Source: Collybiopsis luxurians FD-317 M1
Lineage: Eukaryota > Basidiomycota > Agaricomycetes > Agaricales > Omphalotaceae
Assembly: GCA_000827265.1 (NCBI GenBank)
Contig: KN834769.1
Coordinates: forward strand, 543,996 to 607,995
Direction of reading: 5' to 3'
DNA length: 64,000 bases
In this document: piece by piece, positions 21,421 to 31,700 of the stretch
Position numbering within the stretch: the stretch's first letter is position 1
Layout of the letters: each line of letters starts with the position of its first letter
Made by a program: the position numbers and the translations under genes
The notes under the pieces: model-generated
What the model saw: the letters and a program-made list of their open reading frames with translations, nothing else
Database searches by the model: none
Told to the model about the DNA's origin: nothing

Positions 21421-22965
21421 AGGACTTGACAAACACGTCGTGGTCTGATGACTGACAGAGGTCGCTGTCACTCCGAAAGTGGACAGAACCCTGCTCGGCG
21501 TTAATCACCGAAAAATCAAGATTCAGTCAGTTATCTGGATTTTTGTTTTTCGGAAACTCATTCCACCGAGTGGAATTTTTTTTTCACTTCTGGGCTGTGT
21601 CAGTAGCCGCACTAACGACAGGTTCCGGATGATATTAAAAACATGCTTCAGTCATGCCGAAAGTGGAAAAAATTCCACCCGGCAGAATGGCATACCGAAA
21701 AACAAAGATTCAGCAAGCCCACTGAATTTTCATCAATCATTCAAGCTGAATGACGCGTACAATCACGTCCAGCTGAAATGAAAAATAATCATTTGGTGGT
21801 TCTGCGGAATTTTTATTATTCGCTGTTCCATTCTGCCGAGCAGAATTTTTTCCACTTTCGGTGTGAGTGGTGTCCAATCACTCAGGTTCGAGCTACAGTG
21901 GTGTCTAGCCAGTGAAACCGACCCGAAGGCTGGTTATATTTATTCAGGGCAAGAAGAGGAACGCCGGGAGGCGTTGTCAAGAAAAAGCCTAAAAATGAGA
22001 GGGGTGTGAAAGTAGGTAATGTGATAATATATGAATATACCTAGTACGTTGAGTAAAAGAAAAAGGAGCAAGAAAAAACTGTACAGTAATTTTTGAGACG
22101 TACTCTAACTAGAGCGTGGGATACGAAGACGACGTTATTACTCTCGAAATGACTGCATCATAATTGTTTCAGTTTTACTTGCAAACTTGACCCTTGTCCC
22201 TGCCAAAATTTGCCGGCTCAATATAAAAAAGCGGCTCAAGCAACAAGCCGCAAGCTATAACGGTTTTTGCCCCAAGCCAGATTTTTATCTGCAGCGTGCT
22301 ATTTGGGTAAGTCGGAGAGGTCGGACAAGTTTCGCAAGTCGATGCTTTCTACTTCCGTTTTTTTATCTATTCCCAATCTTCAAACTCAGAGCACACACTA
22401 TAATCGTTCAAAGAATCATATTGTCTAATCAATGAAAGTTGAGTACACTTTTGATTGTGTATTCGAGCCAAGGTCCTCGAAAGAGCAGTGAAGAACAACA
22501 TAACATTCCGAGGGAGTGGAATAGTGAATCGCTATTTATTTTTGCTTCTATCCAAGCTATTCATGCTCACAATTGAGCCTAGTCGTTGCTATTGGGAAGG
22601 CCTCGAATGTGGCAGGCGGCGGCAAGGCGGCGGAGGGACTTGTGGGCAAGCCAAAAAGCCGATCAAGTCGGACAATTCATTCCTGACATTTAATGATGAC
22701 TGGGCATGACAAAATTCGAGTAATAAATTGACAAGGAGCCTGAGCAGGAGAGCAGACTGTCCCAGAGCCGCTTTAACCTGCGTGCACGGCTGAGCGGCCA
22801 TTTTGCTTGTATACCAAAGGCAGGACGGACCCGTGGTTCCGAGGTGAGAATGGCCTCAGCGAAGGTGCGTGTATAGGACTAGAACTCACCTTTGCTATTA
22901 GCCTTGCGTAAACCGAAGCTCTAAGCTCGATGCAATCAGGCGCCCCACGTAGGATTTTCATACGC
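21421..22965. other. Extra segment in module 1, no gene recognised
   Basis: The flanks TATTAAGGCGTCAT and ATGCTTATATTTCTC are adjacent at about 34310 in module 2, but in module 1 about 1.5 kb separates the corresponding points. The segment holds the inverted-repeat element at 21469-21865 and only accidental frames. Confidence 0.45.
21469..21865. mobile_element. Miniature inverted-repeat element (CCGAAAGTGGA ends)
   Basis: Left end CACTCCGAAAGTGGACAG; right end is the inverted version, …TTCCACTTTCGGTGTG. The match continues inward (CTGCTCGGC and GCCGAGCAG). About 400 bases, no coding capacity. A related element is at 34704-35288. Confidence 0.65.
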
Positions 22966-23139
22966 TCATGTTTCTCCTAACAATCACCGAAATTTTCATA
23001 CTTAGCACAGGAGCCATTCAGGAAAATGAAAATGTTTGCATCAGTCATAATTTCGCATGTTCATTAATTTCGACCCGAACATTAGGTGGGTCCTGCTGCG
23101 TAATTCTGTTCCCCTTCGGAATACAGATCAGCCAGCTTA

Positions 23140-23300
23140 CCGTTTCCTTGGCTGAAGGCTCAGAGGCACAACTACAACACCCTCAATTTCCGACAAAATC
23201 TCGTCCGCCTGTTCCCAGTGAGTTGCTTATGTGTCAGCCGTATACCGTTGGTAATACATCGTGACTATATCCTGATATTCCGGAAAAGATACACAATAAA
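23140..23300. repeat. Module-repeat segment reading SRPPVPSELLM on the + strand
   Basis: A + strand phrase SRPPVPSELLM followed by PYTVG is preserved here and at 52580-52660; a diverged version (SRPPVSSELLMYPPCTVGG) is at 35350-35430. The wider context recurs at about 60270-60400. It could be an old exon of a short proline-rich gene: at 52480 an upstream + frame reads MDATVLDSKGSDSPPQYEPP. I cannot assign it. Confidence 0.35.
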
Positions 23301-23439
23301 ATTCCAGTGTTGAATGCCCTTCAGCGGCGCGCAAGCGAGATACATTAATCCAGCGAACGAACGACCTCTTGACACGCTAGACGCTGTAGATGCTCAGTAT
23401 CCGTTTCACTTCCTGATCTTCCAGATCCGCTGCTTAGTT

Positions 23440-24770
23440 TAGGTAGATCTAACCTGGCTCCGGGAGTTGAGCCAATAGACGATATCGATGTAGAAGTGGT
23501 AGGGACGAAGGGGTTCGAGTGAGCTGTCTAGGAGGTGCAAGATGTCATAGGTGTCATCGGCGTAACGGGGGTCACAGGTGTCGTCTGCGCAGGTCCAAGG
23601 AAGGTGTAGGTGGAGGCACAAGTCACGACTCGAGTTTAATCGTGAGTCTCGTCCCAAAATTACTGGTAATACTACCGCCGTTGTTGTTCCTATCATAGCC
23701 ATTCCCATTTCCATTATCAAAGCAAGCCTGATGCTAACTTCGGTAATGTGGTTATCCTATCCGGGGGGTCAAAATCTGCAGTGTTTGGCATCCCTCCCGG
23801 GAAAGGAACATACCATACCTGTGACACATATACTTCGAGGAGAACGCCGAGGACGAAGCTGCAGCGCATATGGGGGACGCGGAGGCGAGTTCATCGAGAT
23901 CCAGGTTGGGACTAAGCGGAACAGATCTCAACAATTGTGGTGCCCTTCCATCTCTGCCTGGAGAATCGACATAGAGAGGTGGAATGAGTAACTGGCGTCC
24001 GAAAAGCCGAGATCGAGACCCACCCCATTCAGATTGTCCATTCCACATAATCGCTCCTACCTGCTCAGGATACTCTCTGCAAACTCCATAAAGACCTCCA
24101 AATTTGCCTCCTCCTTGTCTCCCATAAGGACAAACTTGGCCTCCTTGAACGCAACCAATATCTCCTGAACCTCGACCTCTTCCGCGTCGCCATGCCAATC
24201 CTCTTTTCGTCTGATCCCCAGAGTGAAGCTGCAACGTCATCGAGGTCCGTTGGATTTGGAGCTGTGCTCGCACCTGCACCGGTGATGCTGGCTCAACGTG
24301 AAGACCAAGAGGGGCTACATTGACGTTGCGGTGTCTCCGCGGTATATCCTTGAGAAAGGAACAGATAGGAGGTTCTTGGACGTATTTAAACGGAGCCTGA
24401 GAGACTGTTTAGAAAGGTTTGTGACCTCGAAAAAATTGCAGACGACAACTAGCCGTTGGAATGGGGCATTTGACCCAACCATTATCAACTGTCAGTGAAT
24501 TAGAGACGGCAGCATGAAATACGATACAAATATATCCCACACCTTTACCTTGTACCTCCCGATACCATTTTGACATTGCGGGTATGGTGACTTCCTGCAA
24601 GTCACAAACAAAGTCGTTGTAGAAAGCTGACCATGCCTCTCCTGTTGCATTGTGTCTTTGGGTGTCGTCAAAAGCATCAATGAGGCAATTTTGGTATGAT
24701 GAGATGGAGATTCGTGAGGAGGTAGAAGAGGGGCGGGGGTGAAGAGGAACAGCGGGCGAGCAGGACATCG
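23440..24770 (-). pseudogene. App1-type phosphatidate phosphatase remnant, copy 1
   Basis: Minus-strand fragments in several frames. The catalytic block here reads DAFDDTQ where copies 2 and 3 have SDIDDTI, so the first Asp spacing of the DxDxT motif is lost. Downstream it keeps FVCDLQEVTIPAMSKWY and GKGVGY, typical of the App1 catalytic domain (known in yeast as an actin-patch phosphatidate phosphatase). The 3' part is a Ser/Pro-rich stretch broken by frame changes. I infer a pseudogene. Confidence 0.5.
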
Positions 24771-24899
24771 TAGGATTGCCAATCGTAAGTAGTAATAAGG
24801 AGACAACTGGTAAAGTTCCTCGCTGGATCTGAACTAGATCGGAATTCGACGGCGGTCAAGCAGAGTCGTGCATGGACTTGTTTGGCCATTCATAACGAG

Positions 24900-25080
24900 G
24901 TAGAATTTAGCTTGAAGAGCGGCCAGTGCACATTTCAAGGATAGAGATATAAGCTTTTGCGTAGTTGGACTGTCACTAAACCAAGACTGGACACATAAAT
25001 TACTTTTTAGTAGTCCTGGGCTGAATAGATGCACTCAATAGACACGATGAACATTCTATCCTCACACCTTTGGGATATGA
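24900..25080 (-). pseudogene. Fragment of dehydrogenase promoter and first exons, copy 1
   Basis: About 24950-25060 matches the 5' end of the dehydrogenase gene at 11005 (AGACACGATGAAC, then ACTGTCGCTAAACC-like sequence). The first exon is damaged here. The CACGTG block follows at 25139. Confidence 0.5.
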
Positions 25081-25260
25081 AGGTGGTGGATGCTCGAAAA
25101 GTTGGACCTGCAAGGGCGTTCCGCTATATCCGTTAATCCACGTGCCCCGCGTTGTCTCTTCTCTTGCACGGCAACGCCCGCTACCTCCTCCAGTTCCACC
25201 TTCACATACAGGCTCATGACTTTTCAGCTATTTGTCTGGAAAATTATAATCAATTGTTGC

Positions 25261-25860
25261 TTATTGATATACATTAACAAGTGACCATTTATACATTCCA
25301 ATTCTACAAGCTTTTACCACAGCTTTGCTCTTGTTCGAATGTCCTCCAGCATGTCCAATAGCCTCCCCATTCCACTTATAAATGCTGTCGTCGGAAGAGA
25401 GGTCATTTGTACATACATTCAGCAATTTAAGACCTGGCATTTCCATGAAGATCTTGCAGTAAAACTCGAAAAGGAAATCGATCTGCAACGGGATTTGCTA
25501 GTGAAGAACGTTCAAGTCAAAACCATGCACCATTGATCCAAACAATGGATAAACTAGCACACATTCAAAAAGACAAAGTCTTTTTATCCCTGTCGCGAAC
25601 ATGTATATGTTGCGACTATCATAGCCCCATGGACACTGAAGGCGAAGAGTTTGCAGATGGTATCTTCTATTAATTTGCCAAATTATGTCTCTATACGGTA
25701 TGCTGTTCACGGGTGAACCGAGAACACACACCTCGACCAGGTTGGGAGCCCCGGTTTTCAAAATCAGGTTGACGTTCGCTGGCGAGCCAAGGAATGTAGT
25801 AAGATTTTGTAGCATTGATGCACCTCTTAACCAGACTAGAGGTTTATTCAACCAATGGTG
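25261..25860 (-). pseudogene. Leucine-rich (F-box-protein-like) fragment
   Basis: Minus-strand reading shows MLQNLTTFLGSPANVNLI, APNLVEVCVLGSP and LQTLRLQCPWGY, then in another frame IFMEMPGLKLLNVCTND. This is the cadence of the C-terminal repeats in Agaricomycete F-box proteins. No F-box or start is visible, and the reading changes frame at about 25490. Likely a remnant. Confidence 0.4.
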
Positions 25861-25893
25861 AGTGTTCAGCTGCAGGATTTTGATCCCAGAGTG

Positions 25894-26637
25894 TCATTTT
25901 AGAAAGGCAGACAAGTCCAAATTATTGACCCAATTCTCAAGTACAAAATCACTGAGAGAAACCATTATGAAGAGAGGTGAATTGAACAATGCTTGTGGGT
26001 TGCCCCAGGAACCAGTGATGATGTGATGAGTGAGTGTTTTGCAAAGCACCGATAAATCCCAATTAACTACTGGGAATGAAATACCATGAGAGGCACAGTA
26101 CTGTTGAATGATAGGAATGGGCAGACAGTTATAGTGGGTAAATATATCAGTTATAACATCTGGAAGGGGGTGCATGTTTACATCCCTGTTAGACAACAGG
26201 AACTGGTTGATGTAATGTTGCAGGGCAGTTAAGCATTGACGGCGTGTTTGGTTTGGATGGAAATTAGTAGACAGCTGTACTGATTGCAGAATCATAAGAA
26301 GCCGTTCAGTTGTTATGTCAGTGGCCTTTGCATTTAAAATGGTTTTGCCAACACAGTAAGCAAGGGTGCAGACACTTTCAAAATCAGCCAAAACTACCTT
26401 GCATGCCTGTGCTTCAGGTACAGAACATGAGTAAAAACATGGACCAGTAAAAAAGTGGTGCAAGAGGGCAAGGAGACATTGTTCTATCTGAAGGCCAGTG
26501 GTACTCAAACCATGGAGGTGTGCACATTTACAAATACTGGCATCATTGAGGGAAAACATTAAAGTGCAAATTCCACTCTCTACTTGACCAAGTAGTGTGC
26601 TACAAATAACTGACAAAGATGATGGGGGACATGACAC
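25894..26637 (-). CDS. Unassigned protein of about 247 residues
   Basis: A long clean frame starting MSCPPSSLSVICSTLL and ending NNLDLSAFLK. Cys- and His-containing stretches (SICKCAHLHGL, GPCFYSCS) lie in the first half, and the second half looks helical. A 79-residue frame just upstream (to 26819) may be an earlier exon. I do not recognise a family. Position among repeats suggests a transposon-borne or orphan gene. Confidence 0.4.
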   Translation of the reverse strand: MSCPPSSLSVICSTLLGQVESGICTLMFSLNDASICKCAHLHGLSTTGLQIEQCLLALLHHFFTGPCFYSCSVPEAQACKVVLADFESVCTLAYCVGKTILNAKATDITTERLLMILQSVQLSTNFHPNQTRRQCLTALQHYINQFLLSNRDVNMHPLPDVITDIFTHYNCLPIPIIQQYCASHGISFPVVNWDLSVLCKTLTHHIITGSWGNPQALFNSPLFIMVSLSDFVLENWVNNLDLSAFLK

Positions 26638-27259
26638 AACATGGGCAACAGATGATGTGGTGGCAGAGGACGTGGATCGGAAAAAGTCTTTGTATGTAAT
26701 GGATTGGCTAGTAAAGGTGTTACATGATTCAAGTAAATTTGTATTAGCATTTGCCGTGTTACAAGTAAAATGGATCCCATTGAAGGGTGATGCATGAGAA
26801 GAATTAAGAGATTATGCATTGGATGAAGTGGTCAAACCTAGGTGAATATGAGAGACTGTTTTTATATATGTTAACAGACAACTCACCAGCGGGTAAAGTG
26901 ATGATGGGGGGGGGGCCGGAAATAGATTGGTGAATATCGGTAGGTTGGGGGGGTCAACAAATTTGCCGGGTGGAAGATGGAGGTCTGTACGCTTAAGTAG
27001 AAGAATGAAATCGAGACCAAATATTAGTCGGCAGGTATGTGATCTGACACGACCCTACAATTGTGTATGGTGGTATGGGCAACATGTCACAATGTCACTT
27101 ATTACTATAACTTCGAACCTTCCTTGATTGCTATACCTAATTCCCAGATACCTATCAGTGCATTCAAGCTCAATCTTGACCTCGGTTGCGCTTTGCCTCC
27201 CTACAAGTACATACCATCATCATCTAAAATCAACGGTATAGTAGTATCAGAAGAGAAGT

Positions 27260-28390
27260 CTGAAGGCTCAGAGAAAGCAGCAAGAGAGTTCCTGGTACTC
27301 TTAAGTGGAGCAGAAGTAGTGGAATGTTCAGAATGATTTTGGGAGGGACCTTCCAAGGAGTGAACATTCACCCTCTATGAGAAGGAGAAATTTGAGGGGA
27401 ATTCCAATGCAGTAAACTAACATTTGATTTCTTGGAACACAGGGAGATACAGAACTTACCCTGTATGGGAAAGGGAAATATCCATTGCAGTGAGCTGATA
27501 TTTGATTTCTGGGAACACTAAGGAAAGGGGAAATTTCCAATCCAGTCAGTGGACATTTGATTTCTGGGAATACAGGGGGATACCAGACTCACAAACTATG
27601 GGAAGGGGAAATTTACAATGCAGTTTAAAGTTCACATTTGATTTATGGAAACAGAGGGAGATACAGAACTCCCACTATTGGGAGGGGAAATTTTAATGCA
27701 GTAGTTGACATTTGATTTGTGGGAACACAGGGGGATACAGAACTCACCCACTATAATGGGACAGTGAAATTTCCAATGCAGTAAGTTGACATTTGATTTG
27801 TGGGAACAGAAGAGGATACTGAAATCACTGTCTATGGGTAGGCCCTGGTAGGGGAAATTATCAAAGCAGTAAGTTGACATTTAATTTGTGAGAATACAAG
27901 GGATTCCAGAACTCACCTACCATGGGAAGGGGAAATTTCCAATGCAGTGAGTTGACACTTGATTTATGGGAACACGGTGGGAGCTCACTGTCTATACTAT
28001 AGATGGGAAATTTCCAATGCAATGAGTTGACATTTGTTTTATGGAAATAGAGGGGGATACAGAACTTGCCCATTATGGGAAGGGAAATTTCCAATGCCTT
28101 CAGTTGACATTTGAATTGTGGAAAAGCAGGGGGGTACAGAACTCACCTTCTAGGGGAAGGGAAAATTTCCAATACAGTGACTTACCATTTAATTTCTGGG
28201 AACACTCTGGGGGGATACTGAACTTACCTCCTACTGGAAATTAAATTTTCCAATAGTGTGAGTTGATATTTGATATCTGGGAACACAGGAGGATACAGAA
28301 TTCACCTCCTATAGGAAGGGGAATTTCCAATATGGTGAGTGGACATTTGATTTCTGGAAACACAGTGGTCCATGGAATACAGAACTCACC
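27260..28390 (-). pseudogene. Truncated, decayed micro-exon array B' (gene fragment)
   Basis: Same intron-type repeats, but without the nine conserved 5' exons. Triplets by position: 28306 E, 28228 E, 28147 K, 28070 W, 27989 T, 27912 TAG (stop), 27829 T, 27748 W, 27671 W, 27593 F, 27452 R, 27372 R. Damage is visible: acceptor AG lost at 28070, 27912 and 27452, a 2-base deletion in the donor after 27671, and one unit whose triplet is deleted (about 27515). The 3' exon (27374 leftwards) still reads in the conserved frame (EHSTTSAPLKSTRN). Upstream it abuts unrelated repeat sequence. Confidence 0.65.
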
Positions 28391-28399
28391 AGGCTTATC

Positions 28400-28750
28400 T
28401 ACTTTTACACCCTCTGCTTTTACCTCTTCTATGAATTCATCATATTTAAAGTCAAGTCTACAATAAGTGTACACCCTTTAGTTTCTGCTATTTCCTGTAA
28501 GTCATTTGCCTGTAAGGGAACCTTTGATAACCTCCTTACTTACACACACTATACCTTTCAGCTTAATCTGACTGGAGTAAAAGTGTTCTCTTTAGAGTTT
28601 ACACTAAGCCTAGAGCACACCTATTAATGATATGCATCATCCCATCCAATAACTTTATCCTAAAATGTCCAAACACCTCAACCACTATAGGCCACCTCTG
28701 TGAGTGTTTATGTAAAGTAACATCTGGATCAAAGAAGCAGCACATATCTT
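28400..28750. repeat. Repeat debris between B' and gene B
   Basis: Matches 14060-14300 in order (ACACCCTC, GGGAACCTTTGA, CTCCTTACTT). No gene of its own. Confidence 0.5.
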
Positions 28751-31700
28751 TCACATATTCCTGATCTTTCTGAGCTGTACAGCTGCAGTACCAGTTGAAT
28801 TGTGGTCCTTTGGTTCAGTAGTAACATATGTTATGTAAACATCTGTTAGTGCAAGCTGAGTCTTGTGGCAATTCATAGGTTCAAATTCATTCTTACCACC
28901 CTGAACTACTGAGGCCAAAGACACAGACACAGGGCTCAATATGGCAGCTGTCACTGATCCAGTCTTTGTTTGGCTTGTCCCTTGTTCCTCTGTTCTCTTG
29001 TTGAAGTCAACTTCTGTAAACCAACTGGAATTGGAAACAAAAGTACACAAATGTGTGTCACTGATACCTTCGGGCTGACAAATATCAGGATGAGAGAAGT
29101 TAGAGGGCTTGGAGGAAGCTGCAGGGAGAGTCCTGTTACTCTTAAAAAGGGGGGGGGGCAGAGGTAGTGGAATGTTCAGAGTGAGTGTGGAATAGTCCAT
29201 GCAAGACCTTGGAACTCACCAACAATGGATAGAGAAAATTTCCAATGAAGTGAGTTAATATTTCATTTCAGAGAGAACAAGGGAAGACAGGGGCATGCAG
29301 AACTTACTGATTGGATATGCCCAGAACAGTGAATTAGCATATGATTTCTGGAAACACAAGGGGATATAAAACTTACCCACTATGGGAAGAGAGGATTTTC
29401 AATGCGGTGAGCTGATTTTCAATTTCTAGGAATAGTACAGGGAGAGGCAGAACTCACATCCTACAGGAAGGTAAAATTTCCAATGTAGTAAGTTGACAGT
29501 TATCTTCTAGAAATATAGGAGTATTCGGAACTCACTTCCTATGGGAAGGGGAAATTTCCAATGCAGCAAGTTAACATTTTGTTTTAGGGACACAGAAGCA
29601 TGCAGAACTCACTTCCTATGGAAAGAATTGTCCAATGCAGTGAGGTGACATTAGAACAATGGGAACATGAGGATATACAGAACTCACCAACTATGGAGAG
29701 GGAAAATTCCCAATGCAGTGAGTTGACATTTGATTCCTTGGAATACAGGAGGATACAGAACTGACCCACTATGGAAGGGGGAAATTTCAAATGCAGTGAG
29801 TTGACATCTGATTTTTGAGAACACCGGGAGATACAAAACTGACCCACTATGGGAAGGGAATATTTCCAATGTGGTGAGTTGATGTTTATTTGTCAGGATA
29901 CAGGGAGATACAGAACTGACCCACTATTGGGAGGGGAAATTTCCATTGAATGCAGCAAATTGACATTTGTGTTATGGAAAAACAGGGGCAAACAGAACTG
30001 ACCCACTATATAGTATGAGCAAGGTAAATTTCCAATGGAGACATTTAATATTTGAGAACACAAGAGGATACAGAACTCACTTCCTGTAGGAAGGGGAAAT
30101 TGTCAATGAAGTGAGGTTTAATTTCTGGGAACACAGAGGGATGTGGAACTAACACTCTGTAAGAAGGGAAAATTTCCAATGCAGTGAGTTAATATTTAAT
30201 TTCCGGAAAAACAAGGAGATGTAAAACTCACATTCTATAGCAAAGGGAAATTTTCAATGAAATGACTTAACATTTGATTGCAGGGAACACAGAAGGATAC
30301 GGAACTCACTCTCTATAGGAAGGTACCATTTTCAATATAGTGAGCTGACATCTAATTTCTGGAAACACAGGGGGATACAGAACTCACTCTCTATGGGAAG
30401 GGAAAATTTCCACAACAGTGAGTCAATATTTTAGTCTTGGAAATTCTTGGGAATAAAGGACTCACCCTCTATGGGAAGGAGGAATTTGAAATGTATGATT
30501 TTTGGGTGCACAGATGCCAGAGGGACACAGAACTGACCTCCTATAGGAAGGGGAAATTCCCAATACAGTAAGTTGAGATTTAGTTTTGAACACAGGGGGA
30601 TACTGAACTGACCTCCTATGAAAAAGGGAGATTTCCAATGCAGTTTGTTAACATTTCATTTCTGGGAACACAGAGAGTTACAGAACTAACCTCCTATGAA
30701 AAGAGGAAATTTCCAATGCAGTGAGTTGACACTTTGGAACACAGGGGGATACAGAACTTACATTCTATGGGAAGGGAGAATTTTCAATGCAGTGAGTTGA
30801 CCTTCAATTTCTGGAAACACAAGAGATGCATCACTCACCAACTATGGGAAGTGCAATAGGACAACATGTGATTTCAGGGAACACAATGTGACACAGAACT
30901 CACTGACTATAGGAAAGGGAATTTCCAATGCAGTGAGTTGACAGTTGATTGCTGGGAACACAAGGGAATACAGAACTCACTGACTATAGCAAGGTCCCAA
31001 TGCAGTGAGTTGACATTGGATTTCTGGGAACACAGGGAAATGCAGAACTCACTGACTATGGGAAGGGAAATGAGTTGATATTGGACTTCTGGGAGCACAG
31101 AAAGATATAAAGCTCACCAACTATGAAAAGTGGAAATTTCCAATACAGTGGGTTGACAGTTCATTTCTGGTAACACAGGGAGATGATGAACTCACCAACT
31201 ATAGGAAGAGGGGATTTGCAATGCAGTGAGTTGACATTTGATTTCCAAAAACACAGATAAATGCAGAACTCACTGCCTGCAAGTAGTGAGTTGACATTTG
31301 ATCTCTGCAAACATGGTCATACAAAACTCACCATCTGTGCAAAGCAGAAATGTCCAATGCAGTGAGGTGACAATTGATTCCTGGGGACACAGAGGGATGC
31401 ATAGCTCACTTCCTATAGGAAGGGGAAATTTCCCATCCAGTGAGTTAACATCATCAGGAAAAAGGTCCTATAGCCCAGGCTCATATGGGTTGTTATCTGA
31501 TGGCCTCAGGCTTCTCAAGGCTTCTCAGGGGTCCTAGGTTGTCTAGGCTACCCAGGATGCCAAGGGACACCCCCCAATTCCTGAGCACTCTCAGGTTGCC
31601 TGAGGGTCCCTGAGGATCCCTGAGGCTTCCCTGGAGATCCCTGGGGCATCCTGAGGGCTCTAAAATGTGAATGCAAAATAATACTGTATATTTTCATCTC

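Noticed and set aside
28384..28474. The frame DEFIEEVKAEGVKVDKP as a true first exon of array B'
   Set aside because: It belongs to a dispersed repeat also seen near 14060, joins the array in another phase, and has no counterpart in A, B or C.
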